Assembly (NCBI RefSeq): GCF_002088275.1 | Contig: NZ_AQQS01000008.1 | Coordinates: 62,001-126,000, forward strand | Reading direction: 5' to 3' | Source of the DNA: Aurantimonas sp. 22II-16-19i | GTDB lineage: Bacteria > Pseudomonadota > Alphaproteobacteria > Rhizobiales > Rhizobiaceae | DNA length: 64,000 nt | In this document: one piece after another, positions 50,561-58,858 of the stretch | Position numbering within the stretch: position 1 is the first letter of the stretch | Layout: the number at the start of each line of letters is the position of its first letter | Notes under the pieces: generated by a model | What the model saw: the letters and a program-made list of their open reading frames with translations, nothing else | The model's database searches: none | Told to the model about the DNA's origin: nothing | Program-made: the position numbers and the translations under genes

Positions 50561-51552
50561 GCCCCGCCCGCCTCGCCCCGGCCCTTGCCCAGCCCTCGGA
50601 TGGCAAGGCACCGCCCGCCGGCCGGATCGGCGCCCTGGCGCTCCTCGCCGGCCTCTTCGCCCTCGCCGCCCTTGCCCTCCTGCCGGACGGCGGATGGCTG
50701 CTCGTCCTGACGTCGCTCGCCTTCTGGGCCTCGGCCTCGGCGCTCACCGCCGCGATGGCGCGCCTCGAGCCTAAAACGACCATCGGGCGTCGGGCGCTTC
50801 TGCTCCTCATCCCGCTGGTCTTCGGCCTGACCCTTCTCCTCCTCTGGGAGTTCGCGGTGCGCGGGCTCGCCGTGCCCTCGGTCCTGCTGCCGCCGCCGTC
50901 CGCCATCGCCGCAACGATCGCCGCCTCGGCCCACCTCCTCTGGGCGGACTTCGTCCAGACCTTCCTCAAGGCCGTCCTCGCCGGCTATGCGATCGGCTGC
51001 GGCGCCGGCTTCCTTGCCGCGCTCCTCGTCGATCGCTCGCCCTTCCTGAAGCGCGGCCTCCTGCCCATCGGCAATCTCGTCTCGGCGCTCCCCATCGTCG
51101 GCGTCGCGCCGATCATGGTCATGTGGTTCGGCTTCGACTGGCCCTCCAAGGCGGCCGTCGTCGTCGTCATGACCTTCTTCCCGATGCTGGTGAACACTGT
51201 GGCGGGGCTGAACGCTTCCAGCGCCATGGAACGCGACCTGATGCGCACCTATGCCGCAAGCCACGGCCAGACGCTGATGAAGCTGCGGCTGCCAGCGGCA
51301 CTGCCCTTCATCTTCAACGCCCTGAAGATCAACGCCACCCTCGCCCTCATCGGCGCCATCGTCGCGGAGTTCTTCGGGACGCCCATCGTCGGCATGGGCT
51401 TTCGCATCTCCGCCGAGATCGGCCGCATGAACACGCCGATGGTCTGGGCCGAGATCGCCATGGCCGCCCTCGTCGGCTCGCTGTCCTACGGCCTCGTGGC
51501 GCTGATCGAGCGGCGCGCGACCTTCTGGCATCCGTCGATCCGCAAGGGATAG
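50557..51552 (+). CDS. ABC transporter permease, second subunit
   Basis: A 331-aa permease paralogous to its neighbour. About seven membrane helices; the coupling loop reads LMRTYAASHGQTLMKLRLPAALPFIFNALKINATLALIGAIVAEF. Two distinct permeases suggest a heterodimeric channel. It ends 39 bp before the substrate-binding-protein gene. Confidence 0.9.
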   Translation: MSPARLAPALAQPSDGKAPPAGRIGALALLAGLFALAALALLPDGGWLLVLTSLAFWASASALTAAMARLEPKTTIGRRALLLLIPLVFGLTLLLLWEFAVRGLAVPSVLLPPPSAIAATIAASAHLLWADFVQTFLKAVLAGYAIGCGAGFLAALLVDRSPFLKRGLLPIGNLVSALPIVGVAPIMVMWFGFDWPSKAAVVVVMTFFPMLVNTVAGLNASSAMERDLMRTYAASHGQTLMKLRLPAALPFIFNALKINATLALIGAIVAEFFGTPIVGMGFRISAEIGRMNTPMVWAEIAMAALVGSLSYGLVALIERRATFWHPSIRKG

Positions 51553-51591
51553 GCGCGCCGTCACCGCAACCAGCAACAGGGAAACATCGCC

Positions 51592-52587
51592 ATGAAAGCA
51601 TCACTGATCGGTGCGGCCGTCCTTCTCGGCGCCGCCAGTCTCGCCGGCTCCGCCAGCGCCGCCGACCCTTTGACCCTGCAGCTGAAATGGGTCACGCAAG
51701 GCCAGTTCGCCGGCTATTACGTCGCCAAGGAGAAGGGCTATTACGACGAGGCCGGCCTCGACGTGACGATCAAGCCCGGCGGCCCGGACATCGCGCCCGA
51801 GCAGGTGATCGCCGGCGGCGGCGCCGACGTCATCGTCGACTGGATGCCGGCCGCGCTCGCCGCCAGGGAGAAGGGACTGCCGCTGGTCAACATCGCCCAA
51901 CCCTTCGCCAAGTCCGGCATGGAGCTGACCTGCCGCAAGGACACCGGCATCGCGAGCCCCGAGGACTTCAAGGGCAAGACCCTCGGCGTCTGGTTCTCCG
52001 GCAACGAATATCCGTTCCTGTCCTGGATGTCGAAGCTCGGCCTTTCCACCGAAGGCGGGCCGGACGGCGTCACCGTCATCAAGCAGGGCTTCAACGTCGA
52101 CCCGCTGATCCAGAAGCAGGCCGACTGCATCTCGACCATGACCTACAACGAATACTGGCAGGTCATCGACGCCGGCATCCCCGAGGACGAGGTGACGGTG
52201 TTCAAATACGAGGACCAGGGCGTCGCCACGCTGGAAGACGGCCTCTACGTCCTCGAGGACAGCCTCGCCGACCCCGCGACCGTCGACAAGCTCGCCCGCT
52301 TCGTCGAGGCCTCGATGAAGGGCTGGGCCTACGCCGCCGAGAACCCCGACGAGGCGGCCGGGATCGTCCTCGACAACGACATGACCGGCGCCCAGACGGA
52401 AGAGCACCAGAAACGCATGGTCCGCGAGATCAACAAGCTGGTGGGCGGCTCCGACGGCACCCTCGACACCGCCGCCGCCGAGACCACCGTCTCCGTCCTG
52501 ATGGGCGGCGGCTCCGACCCGGTGATCACCCGCAAGCCGGAGGGCGCCTGGACGTCGAAGGTGACCGACAAGATGAAGGAAATGTGA
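51592..52587 (+). CDS. ABC transporter substrate-binding protein, NMT1/THI5-like
   Basis: A 331-aa periplasmic protein with a signal peptide ending SASAADP. The mature start LTLQLKWVTQGQFAGYYVAKEKGYYDEAGLDV is the hallmark of the NMT1/THI5-like family, whose members bind thiamin-pyrimidine, riboflavin or similar rings. GGPDIAPEQVIAGGGADVIVDW and the hinge segment TMTYNEYWQVID follow. No riboswitch or vitamin gene nearby decides the substrate. No ATP-binding gene lies within reach. Confidence 0.9.
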   Translation: MKASLIGAAVLLGAASLAGSASAADPLTLQLKWVTQGQFAGYYVAKEKGYYDEAGLDVTIKPGGPDIAPEQVIAGGGADVIVDWMPAALAAREKGLPLVNIAQPFAKSGMELTCRKDTGIASPEDFKGKTLGVWFSGNEYPFLSWMSKLGLSTEGGPDGVTVIKQGFNVDPLIQKQADCISTMTYNEYWQVIDAGIPEDEVTVFKYEDQGVATLEDGLYVLEDSLADPATVDKLARFVEASMKGWAYAAENPDEAAGIVLDNDMTGAQTEEHQKRMVREINKLVGGSDGTLDTAAAETTVSVLMGGGSDPVITRKPEGAWTSKVTDKMKEM

Positions 52588-52889
52588 GGACGGCGGCGCG
52601 CGGCCTTCGCGCCTCGGGGATCCTGCCTCGGCCGTCATCGACCACGGCCGGACGACCGTTCGGCCGGCGCTCGGCCAAGGCGGCTCGGGCTCGACCGCAG
52701 CCCGCGCCGCGCCGATGCAGGATATGCGCGCTTCGCTGGCGGTCCGTTTTCGGGCAACCAGCGCCGCGTCCAAAACCCCACCAGGGCCGGCGCGCGATCG
52801 CCGGCCTTCGCCGTCCCGTCACCTTCGGTGTTGATTGTTGGCCGACGATTCCGTATCAGGCCCCCTGTCACGGACACATCGTCCGGCGC
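52588..52889. other. Non-coding stretch before tRNA-Lys
   Basis: It contains no supported gene. Arg/Ala-rich frames on both strands lack start signals. The tRNA-Lys promoter should be near the right end. Confidence 0.4.
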
Positions 52890-52966
<77 letters not shown>

Positions 52967-53030
52967 AAACTTCAAGAAAATCAGAACTTTACCACACATC
53001 GGAACCTGATATTTTCGGCTGAGATGCCGT

Positions 53031-53050
53031 TGGGTTCCAAATGGGTTCCA
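53031..53050 (+). promoter_or_regulatory. TGGGTTCCA pair, putative integrase arm site (left)
   Basis: TGGGTTCCA occurs at 53031-53039 and 53042-53050, an 11-bp period in direct orientation, 65 bp inside the left attachment repeat. A matching pair lies at the right end, as expected for arm-type sites bound by the integrase N-terminal domain. Confidence 0.6.
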
Positions 53051-53054
53051 GTTC

Positions 53055-53561
53055 TCACTCTTCCGCGGCTTTGCCGAACAGCAGGCCCGCGTCACCGTCT
53101 GGCCTGACGATCCGCAGCTCCTGCCCATCGTCGCACCGGAAGTGACCATCTAAGTGGAGGAGGTCGGACTTATCGTAGGTGTGCAGTGTCGCGATGTTCC
53201 AGCGGAGCGCAGACGCAATGTGCGCAGCGTCCCACTTCTTCTGGAGGTTGGGGGTCTCACGCACAATGCAGCGGGCACGGGTCGCAATGTCGAAGTCCAG
53301 CGGCACCAGTTTTACGAAACGCTGGAGGAGGACATCATCGATGATCCGCAGCCACGCCTTATCCAAGGGCTTCGGGTCTTGCATCTCTGTGCCGAGACGA
53401 TTGATCTCCACGATCGCTATCGTCGATGTCCAGAGCTCTATTTCGCCACGTCGCGCTTTCCCATACAGGTGCTCAAGAGGCTCTTTCTTGTCGTCATCGC
53501 CGTTTATCAAGCCGAGCCACGCGCAACTGTCCCAGTAAAATTGGTCAGGCCTTGCCGCCAT
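53055..53561 (-). CDS. PIN-domain ribonuclease, toxin-like
   Basis: A 168-aa PIN-domain protein. The acidic site is made up by Asp in FYWDSCAWLGLINGD, Glu in TIAIVEINR, Asp in KKWDAAHIASAL and Asp in LHTYDKSDLLHLDG. PIN proteins are metal-dependent RNases, often VapC-type toxins. Here there is no small antitoxin; instead the gene overlaps by 17 bp the end of a 287-aa gene. It is the outermost island gene, next to the attachment site. Confidence 0.85.
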   Translation of the reverse strand: MAARPDQFYWDSCAWLGLINGDDDKKEPLEHLYGKARRGEIELWTSTIAIVEINRLGTEMQDPKPLDKAWLRIIDDVLLQRFVKLVPLDFDIATRARCIVRETPNLQKKWDAAHIASALRWNIATLHTYDKSDLLHLDGHFRCDDGQELRIVRPDGDAGLLFGKAAEE

Positions 53562-54408
53562 CTTTCCCCCAGAACTGCTCCACGTGTTCGCGGGCGGTTC
53601 GACCGTTCAGTATGTTGATCGTCCGCAACTTCGACAGAGGCACGTCCGTCCAGCTCATCTCGGACATCCGGTCCGCGTCGATCCGTTTCAGACGCCCATC
53701 AGAAGCGTATTGGAGCGCTCCTCCAATCAGGACGCGCCGCCCATCCCAAGCCTCAGACCACGCGTGCCCCGGACCAAGATCGTCAGCAAGCGCGTTCGAG
53801 AGCACGCACGTGACGCGATCTCCAGAAAGGCGCTCTTTAAGCAAGATCGCTGGTCGATCATGCCACCGGGTAAGCCCAACAACTTCTCCCTCAGCAGATC
53901 CGTATTCGGTGCGCTGCAGGTCGACATCGTCAATCTGCGATTCGGCAAGGATCTGGTCCAAGGTGTTCTTGGCACGCAGCGCGTCAGCACGAGTGATGCG
54001 GATTTCTGGTTCCCCCTCTGGGGAAACCAGGGTCTCTCCGACGCCATTCAAATTCCGATCAAATACACGACGCAGGTGTTGCGCCGCTTCCACTTCGAAC
54101 CTCGCGGGCCGCCGGCCAGACATCAGTGCCGACAGGGCGGTTGAGAAGGCGTGCACCATGTGCGACGCCTCAGCTGCGATTGATGCGGTCGCATCTAAAG
54201 CGAACGCGGTTGCCTCGACGGTGAACGGCGGCGAATTCGTGTGAGCCTCAGTCAGACGCCAAATGACGACGTTTTTCCCGCCTCCATTCGCATTCGCAGC
54301 AACAACTGACTCCACGAGATCCAGCACTTGGCGCAACGCGTCCTCGACACTGAGAAACTCGCTTCCCAGCGTTGACGGATAGACGGTAATGGTGAGGCGC
54401 TTGCTCAC
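53545..54408 (-). CDS. 287-aa unknown protein paired with PIN nuclease
   Basis: I do not recognise this protein. It is soluble, with no signal peptide or membrane helix. The N-terminal 90 residues look like an alpha/beta domain (LTITVYPSTLGSEFLSVEDALRQ, KNVVIWRLTEAHTNSPPFTVE), the middle is helical, and the C-terminal 120 residues are beta-rich (RTEYGSAEGEVVGLTRWHDRPAILLKERL; RRVLIGGALQYASDGRLKRID). Overlap with the PIN gene implies joint expression, so it may be an antitoxin, a sensor or a specificity partner. Confidence 0.75.
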   Translation of the reverse strand: MSKRLTITVYPSTLGSEFLSVEDALRQVLDLVESVVAANANGGGKNVVIWRLTEAHTNSPPFTVEATAFALDATASIAAEASHMVHAFSTALSALMSGRRPARFEVEAAQHLRRVFDRNLNGVGETLVSPEGEPEIRITRADALRAKNTLDQILAESQIDDVDLQRTEYGSAEGEVVGLTRWHDRPAILLKERLSGDRVTCVLSNALADDLGPGHAWSEAWDGRRVLIGGALQYASDGRLKRIDADRMSEMSWTDVPLSKLRTINILNGRTAREHVEQFWGKDGGKA

Positions 54409-54699
54409 TTCTTGTGGCTCCTGATCACTGCCATCCTAACCAGCCGAGAATGAACAGTCGATTGCCTTGCATCACGCGATGTAGGGCGACTGAGTCGCGC
54501 CGTGTCCGCCGCTGCCATAGAGGTCCGGCAAATTCGCTCTGAAGCGCGCGACGATTGGCGAACGTGTAAGTGCCATGTCAGCATCCGTGCTGGCCAGCTT
54601 ATTTCCTGCCTTGCTGCCTTGCAGGCGTTCCCGGTAGGCTCGGCAGATCCAAGTGACATGGATGTGACATCAGCGTTTTGATGGTGACCGGAGCACGCC

Positions 54700-55458
54700 A
54701 TGACCGTGGAAGAGTTCGGCTCTATCATCCGCCTCATCGAGCGCATCGACGGCATGGACCCGATGACGAGGGAGCGCGAGATCACACTCCGCGCGAAGCT
54801 CCGCGAGCGTTGGATAAACGGCCTGACAGAGAATGGACTCGTCCGATCCGGAGACGCCGCTGAAGCGCACCCCATGTACCGGTTACCGGAGACGGAATTC
54901 CGTCAATTCTTGCGAAGAACCGACAACGACCCTGACGAGCAGGCGGCCATCCTCAACCATCATCTCGACGGCTACGAACGCTATGGAGAGTTCGTTCCGC
55001 CTTATCCCGCTTGGCGAATCGTGGTCATTCTACGTCGGGCAAAGCGGCGTGATCTTGAGGCGAGGTTCCTTGTTTCCTGGCTTCGCTGTTTCTACGCCGG
55101 CATCGGAACTCGCTACGACGAGCTTGAGCTGCGCGCTCGGAAGCTCGGAGTTGACCTTTCGTCCCTCCCCCCTCGTCCAATAAGGACGCCGAGGGCTCCG
55201 CACGACGTCTGCAACCTTTCCATGCGGGTGAAATCGGTTACCCCACAAGATACCGATGGAACCTCCTACTATTTTGATTTTGACTATCACTGTACGGAGT
55301 GTGGCAGCTACCGCCTTTCCTATGATGACGGCATCGACCTAACCTACGATACCGCTATGTACTGCGGTGAGTGCAAAGTTCCGTTCGGTCGGTACGGCGC
55401 GATACAGGATCTTTGCCGAGCGATCGGGAAGGCAGAATTGACGCGGCGCGGCTTATAG
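54700..55458 (+). CDS. Hypothetical zinc-ribbon protein (252 aa)
   Basis: Unknown island cargo. The first 150 residues are helical and charged (LRAKLRERWINGLTENGLV; FRQFLRRTDNDPDEQ). The last 70 contain four cysteines in two pairs, CTECGSYRL and CGECKVPFGRY, a likely zinc ribbon. The start is the ATG at 54700. A nucleic-acid role is possible from the ribbon. It stands alone on the plus strand, and its base composition is less GC-rich than the chromosome. Confidence 0.7.
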   Translation: MTVEEFGSIIRLIERIDGMDPMTREREITLRAKLRERWINGLTENGLVRSGDAAEAHPMYRLPETEFRQFLRRTDNDPDEQAAILNHHLDGYERYGEFVPPYPAWRIVVILRRAKRRDLEARFLVSWLRCFYAGIGTRYDELELRARKLGVDLSSLPPRPIRTPRAPHDVCNLSMRVKSVTPQDTDGTSYYFDFDYHCTECGSYRLSYDDGIDLTYDTAMYCGECKVPFGRYGAIQDLCRAIGKAELTRRGL

Positions 55459-55603
55459 CTTTTGGAACATCCAAAGCTGTGCAGGAAACCGTTCAATGGT
55501 CGTTCTGACGAAATTGCGATGTTATCCCACTGTCATTTTTCTCGCGTCTTGATACAACCAAGTATATGAGCACTGTGCTATTTCCATTAAAATAGAGACC
55601 CAC

Positions 55604-56119
55604 ATGAAAATTGTCCAGGATTTTCAGGCTGTTGATCTAGAACATGTCGCTCTAAGCAGCCTTATCGAATTCGATCATGGCGACGGTCTGGCGTTAGGAG
55701 TGCCGGTTTACCGAGACGCCATGAACGACCTGTTCACAGTCGCTGTCTTTGGAGTCAGAGGCTCCAATGTCAGGCCGTTCGTCACAAATCTCGCGGCTTA
55801 CGGCTATTGCCTGTCCTACGGGACTGAATGGGCAGTCGAACTTCGCGGCACAGATAGTTTCACTGGAGATAGATCAGCCGGGTTAATCTATATTGATGCC
55901 AATGCCCCAGTTCTACGCTTCGGTGCCGCCCCGGTCGGCGGAATTCATCGGGGCCCTCTTCATCTTAATCTGGCGACAATGAAACCGACAGGCACCGAAG
56001 GTTCGGGCATTCCGATTTCTCATTGGGCGATTTGGGCGCGTCAGGAACATATCGGCCAGCCTCATCGAGAGCCGCTCTTCGTCTTCAACACCAACGAATC
56101 GAAATCGGCTTCTCAATGA
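55604..56119 (+). CDS. Hypothetical protein (171 aa)
   Basis: Unknown cargo protein, soluble. Beta-strand-like stretches (GLALGVPVYRDAMNDLFTVAVFGVRG; YCLSYGTEWAVELRG; AGLIYIDANAPVLRFG) and a C-terminal part ending WAIWARQEHIGQPHREPLFVFNTN. No motif recognised. The upstream 140 bp are conspicuously AT-rich (TATATGAG, TTAAAATAG), suggesting a promoter and horizontal origin; the ribosome binding site is weak. Confidence 0.62.
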   Translation: MKIVQDFQAVDLEHVALSSLIEFDHGDGLALGVPVYRDAMNDLFTVAVFGVRGSNVRPFVTNLAAYGYCLSYGTEWAVELRGTDSFTGDRSAGLIYIDANAPVLRFGAAPVGGIHRGPLHLNLATMKPTGTEGSGIPISHWAIWARQEHIGQPHREPLFVFNTNESKSASQ

Positions 56120-56203
56120 CCGACGGGTTTAGCGTTGCTCTGTCTCGGGTGTTGCCGGCGCGGTAGCGGGCGCCCTAGCATCGCCAACCGGAATTCTCGC
56201 GGC

Positions 56204-56449
56204 TTAGTGATGGGTCGCCGTGTCGCGCTCCGGATCGGCAAAGAAGCTGGCAAATGCGGCAATGAACCGCTCTCGATCGGCCGCAAGATCGACTAGGTAT
56301 TCATCGCGCCATGCCTCGATTTCAGCCTCGGTTGCGCCGCGATCGACGAGCATGATCTCGCCGCGCGTCACTGCGATCTGAAGGGCTTCTTCCCAGAGCG
56401 CCAAAGCGCGATTGAGGGTCGGCTTATTTCGAGTCCTTCCGCCATCCAT
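56204..56449 (-). CDS. Small phage-like protein (81 aa)
   Basis: The ATG at 56449 overlaps the stop of the 87-aa gene (TAATG) and has GGAGG ten bases upstream; an ATG five codons earlier is less favoured. The product is charged and helical (LALWEEALQIAVTRGEIM; EIEAWRDEYLVDLAADRERF). It is the last gene of the minus-strand module. Function unknown, possibly a head-completion or accessory protein by position. Confidence 0.6.
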   Translation of the reverse strand: MDGGRTRNKPTLNRALALWEEALQIAVTRGEIMLVDRGATEAEIEAWRDEYLVDLAADRERFIAAFASFFADPERDTATHH

Positions 56450-56712
56450 TAGGCCACCCTCCATGTATCCAAGTCCTCGCCCGGAACATCGCCCACTGCA
56501 GCCGCTTGCGCAGCCTTCCAGCGCCTTCCTTCGAACGTGACGGTGGCGCCTTTCTGATAGCTACAGCCGGCGTCATAGGCGCCTTTGTAAGCCGCGTGCT
56601 CGGCTTCAATCGCGTCCATGCGCCGATTCATCTCCCGAACTTCGCGAGCGAGATAGTCCTTGACGACTTGCGTCAGTTCGAGGCCGAAAGCCTCGCCGTC
56701 AAATGGCTTCAT
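56449..56712 (-). CDS. Small phage-like protein (87 aa)
   Basis: The N-terminal half is a coiled helix (VVKDYLAREVREMNRRMDAIEAEHAAY), the C-terminal half a small beta domain of a type seen in phage accessory or carbohydrate-binding modules (GCSYQKGATVTFEGRRWKA). I use the ATG at 56712 with GGGGG upstream; an ATG at 56724 overlaps the capsid gene stop. Its place right after the capsid gene suggests a virion-linked or assembly role. Confidence 0.62.
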   Translation of the reverse strand: MKPFDGEAFGLELTQVVKDYLAREVREMNRRMDAIEAEHAAYKGAYDAGCSYQKGATVTFEGRRWKAAQAAAVGDVPGEDLDTWRVA

Positions 56713-56723
56713 GATCGCCCCCA

Positions 56724-57773
56724 TCAGCTTGCGGGCCCTCCCCAGGCGACATCAGTCAGGACGGCGAGCGCGTCGTCTCTCAGCCGCTTGACGTTGAAAT
56801 AGGCGACTGCCCGAAGACAGGTCGAATGGTTCTGAAACATCGAGACGAGCTGCACCGCAGTGGGGTTGACCGAACTGCCGCTCGTCGAGTCGACCATCTC
56901 AATCGCAGCGGCTTCGGAGAAGTCGATCTCGACTTCGCCAATCGTCGCGCCGATGCCGTTGCCATCGATCAGCATCACGGAATCGGCCGCGATGGATGAC
57001 GAAACCAAAGCCGGCGCGTTCAAGACCTCGCCGCCCCTGCTCGACATCGCAGGGAAGACGAACTGCCCCGCTTCATAGAGGGTCGCCGCTGCCTTCGCCG
57101 CCGTCGTTCCGAAAATGAAATAAGGCTTGGAATCGCCTTCGTTCGAGACCGACATGACAAGCGCCCGGAGGTCGGCCGCCGCCGACGTCGCGTCATTGCC
57201 ACTCGACACAAACGACGGGGTGCCGCTGTCGACTAACTCCGCGACAGTGGACCCGTCGATGGCGTCAGCCACTGCCGCCGCCAGTTCGCGATTGAACAGC
57301 GCCTGACCTTCCGAAGACATCGCCCGCGCCAATTCGTTCGACGCAACGATCAAAGCCATGGCTTTGCGCAGCTCGGTTTCTTCCTTCCCGATCTGCAGCT
57401 TGCTGACCGGCACCGCCCTGCCTTCGCTGACATCGAAACCAGCGAAGCCGACAGACGAAATCGCAATCTGCGTATTGTTCGGAATCGGCCGCAGCGCCCG
57501 ATCTTCGGCCATCCTCATCAGGAAGCTTCGGTTCTGAAGACTGGCCAGGAAAGCCCTGCTGGTCGAGGAAGGCGCACCCGAGAGATTGCCGGAGCCGGCT
57601 GCGTCATCAGTCGTCGCCGCCGTGACGGTCGCCTTCGAGATCAACGCGAGAGCACGATCAGAGGCGCGATAGGATTTGGCGAAGTTCACTGCCTCGCCGG
57701 GTTGATCGCGGCCGACGAGCTTCGCCCTCGCGGCGAGGTAAAAATCCGTTAGAGGCGGGGTTTCCATTGGCAT
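56724..57773 (-). CDS. HK97-type major capsid protein
   Basis: A 349-aa phage capsid-family protein. The second half has the fold's typical run: KPYFIFGTTAAKAAATLYEAG, PALVSSSIAADSVMLIDGNG, EVEIDFSEAAAIEM, and the P-domain end AVAYFNVKRLRDDALAVLTDVAWG. No long N-terminal delta/scaffold domain and no protease gene are seen, so assembly must dispense with cleavage or borrow helper functions. It is intact. The upstream region carries palindromes and repeated motifs suggesting its own promoter. Confidence 0.85.
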   Translation of the reverse strand: MPMETPPLTDFYLAARAKLVGRDQPGEAVNFAKSYRASDRALALISKATVTAATTDDAAGSGNLSGAPSSTSRAFLASLQNRSFLMRMAEDRALRPIPNNTQIAISSVGFAGFDVSEGRAVPVSKLQIGKEETELRKAMALIVASNELARAMSSEGQALFNRELAAAVADAIDGSTVAELVDSGTPSFVSSGNDATSAAADLRALVMSVSNEGDSKPYFIFGTTAAKAAATLYEAGQFVFPAMSSRGGEVLNAPALVSSSIAADSVMLIDGNGIGATIGEVEIDFSEAAAIEMVDSTSGSSVNPTAVQLVSMFQNHSTCLRAVAYFNVKRLRDDALAVLTDVAWGGPAS

Positions 57774-57816
57774 TCGTCAGCATCCATTCGTTTCGATGCT
57801 TGGACGATGCCCGATG

Positions 57817-57913
57817 AAACGCGAGGCCCAAAGGCCCGTAATCTCGCGTTTGGGTCGATAATCTCGCGTTTGATCCGATCGTGTACATTGTACACGGTCG
57901 GTTTATAAAACCG
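57817..57913 (-). promoter_or_regulatory. Control region upstream of capsid gene
   Basis: The perfect 17-bp palindrome CGTGTACATTGTACACG lies at 57880-57896. CTCGCGTTT occurs at 57843-57851 and 57863-57871 (20-bp period, within TAATCTCGCGTTTG) and inverted as AAACGCGAG at 57817-57825. CGGTTT/AAACCG arms (57899-57904, 57908-57913) at the end of the HTH gene may terminate that transcript. Together this looks like a separately controlled promoter for the capsid genes. Confidence 0.6.
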
Positions 57914-58205
57914 TGTCTTGCTCGGCCTTTCGGCTTACATGCTTTCGCAGTTCGGCGACGTTGACCATCCACCTGCCGCCAATGCGCGTTCCGATCTTTT
58001 TCTCACGGCAGAGCCAGCGAACACTATCCGGTGCCAGACCGAAGCGCGACGAGGCCGAGGCCGTGTCGATCAGGACCGGTTCGACTACCTCATCGACTAC
58101 CTCGTCGACTGCCTTCTCGTCGGCCGCCACGAGCGCCGCTTTTAGTGCCAGAAGATCGCTCACCAGCCGGTCTATCGTGGCAACATCGAGGGTCGGGCCG
58201 GGCAT
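57903..58205 (-). CDS. Excisionase-like HTH DNA-binding protein (100 aa)
   Basis: The ATG at 58205 (MPGPTLDVATID) gives a 100-aa protein: an N-terminal helix with acidic repeats (VDEVVDEVVEPVLID), then a MerR/excisionase-type winged helix (SSRFGLAPDSVRWLCREKKIGTRIGGRWMVNVAELRKHV). Such proteins act in excision or as transcription factors. Position beside the capsid control region makes it a candidate regulator of capsid expression. Confidence 0.75.
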   Translation of the reverse strand: MPGPTLDVATIDRLVSDLLALKAALVAADEKAVDEVVDEVVEPVLIDTASASSRFGLAPDSVRWLCREKKIGTRIGGRWMVNVAELRKHVSRKAEQDTVL

Positions 58206-58215
58206 GGGCAAGCCT

Positions 58216-58473
58216 CTATTCGTCGGCCGCAATGGCGAGGTCTCGCCAGAGCGCCAATGCTTCGGGCTTGGCCATGTAGTTCCGTGATCCGTTCGGATCT
58301 TCAAGGCATGGCCATTCCCACGGCTTCGCCGCGATCTCGCTATGAAGCTCGCCATGGATTGCCCACCATGCGGCATCAGATGGCGCCGCCTGCAGCTCGC
58401 GAAACAGCTCGACAGCGCGAGGTGTAATTCTGCGCCGCCTATGATGATTGATCGGTCGTCTCGTCGTTGCCAT
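58216..58473 (-). CDS. Small hypothetical phage protein (85 aa)
   Basis: The ATG at 58473 has GGAAGGG upstream, the last bases of the terminase gene. The product has a basic N-terminus (TTRRPINHHRRRRITPRAVELF) and a Trp-rich middle (DAAWWAIHGELHSEIAAKPWEWP). Function unknown; it sits between terminase and HTH genes on the same strand. Confidence 0.6.
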   Translation of the reverse strand: MATTRRPINHHRRRRITPRAVELFRELQAAPSDAAWWAIHGELHSEIAAKPWEWPCLEDPNGSRNYMAKPEALALWRDLAIAADE

Positions 58474-58475
58474 CG

Positions 58476-58853
58476 TCAGCCCTTCCATCCGCCTAGACCC
58501 GGCCGCCCGACCGGCCGCACCGCCTCTACATTCAGCCCGAGGCGAGCGATGGCCCGCGTCACAAATGCTCGGTTCGCCAGCTCGTGCTTCAGCGCCGGGT
58601 GATCCTTCAGCCCGGCCTTCGTCCGCAGCACCGCGCCGTCCGCCTCGATCATCGCGCGCAAGCCCTCGGCCCTGTCGATCGCTTCGGACGCGAGGAGGAG
58701 GAGTTCCCGACCACCAGGATCATCGACTTGATAGTCGGATTGAACCGCGTTCCAGAACGCTAGGCCGGAAGCCCCGAGATCGCGGGAAGGCAACGGTATT
58801 GCCTCGTCGAAAGGTGGCGGTTGGACGACAGTCAGTCCGGGATTTTTCGTCAT
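58476..58853 (-). CDS. P27-family small terminase subunit
   Basis: A 125-aa protein of the phage terminase small subunit P27 type, which recognises packaging sites. The diagnostic core is DPGGRELLLLASEAIDRAEGLRAMI followed by LRTKAGLKDHPALKHELANRAFVTRAIARLGLN. The large ATPase/nuclease subunit is absent from the island, so this protein would have to redirect a helper phage's large subunit. Confidence 0.88.
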   Translation of the reverse strand: MTKNPGLTVVQPPPFDEAIPLPSRDLGASGLAFWNAVQSDYQVDDPGGRELLLLASEAIDRAEGLRAMIEADGAVLRTKAGLKDHPALKHELANRAFVTRAIARLGLNVEAVRPVGRPGLGGWKG

Positions 58854-58858
58854 GCGGT

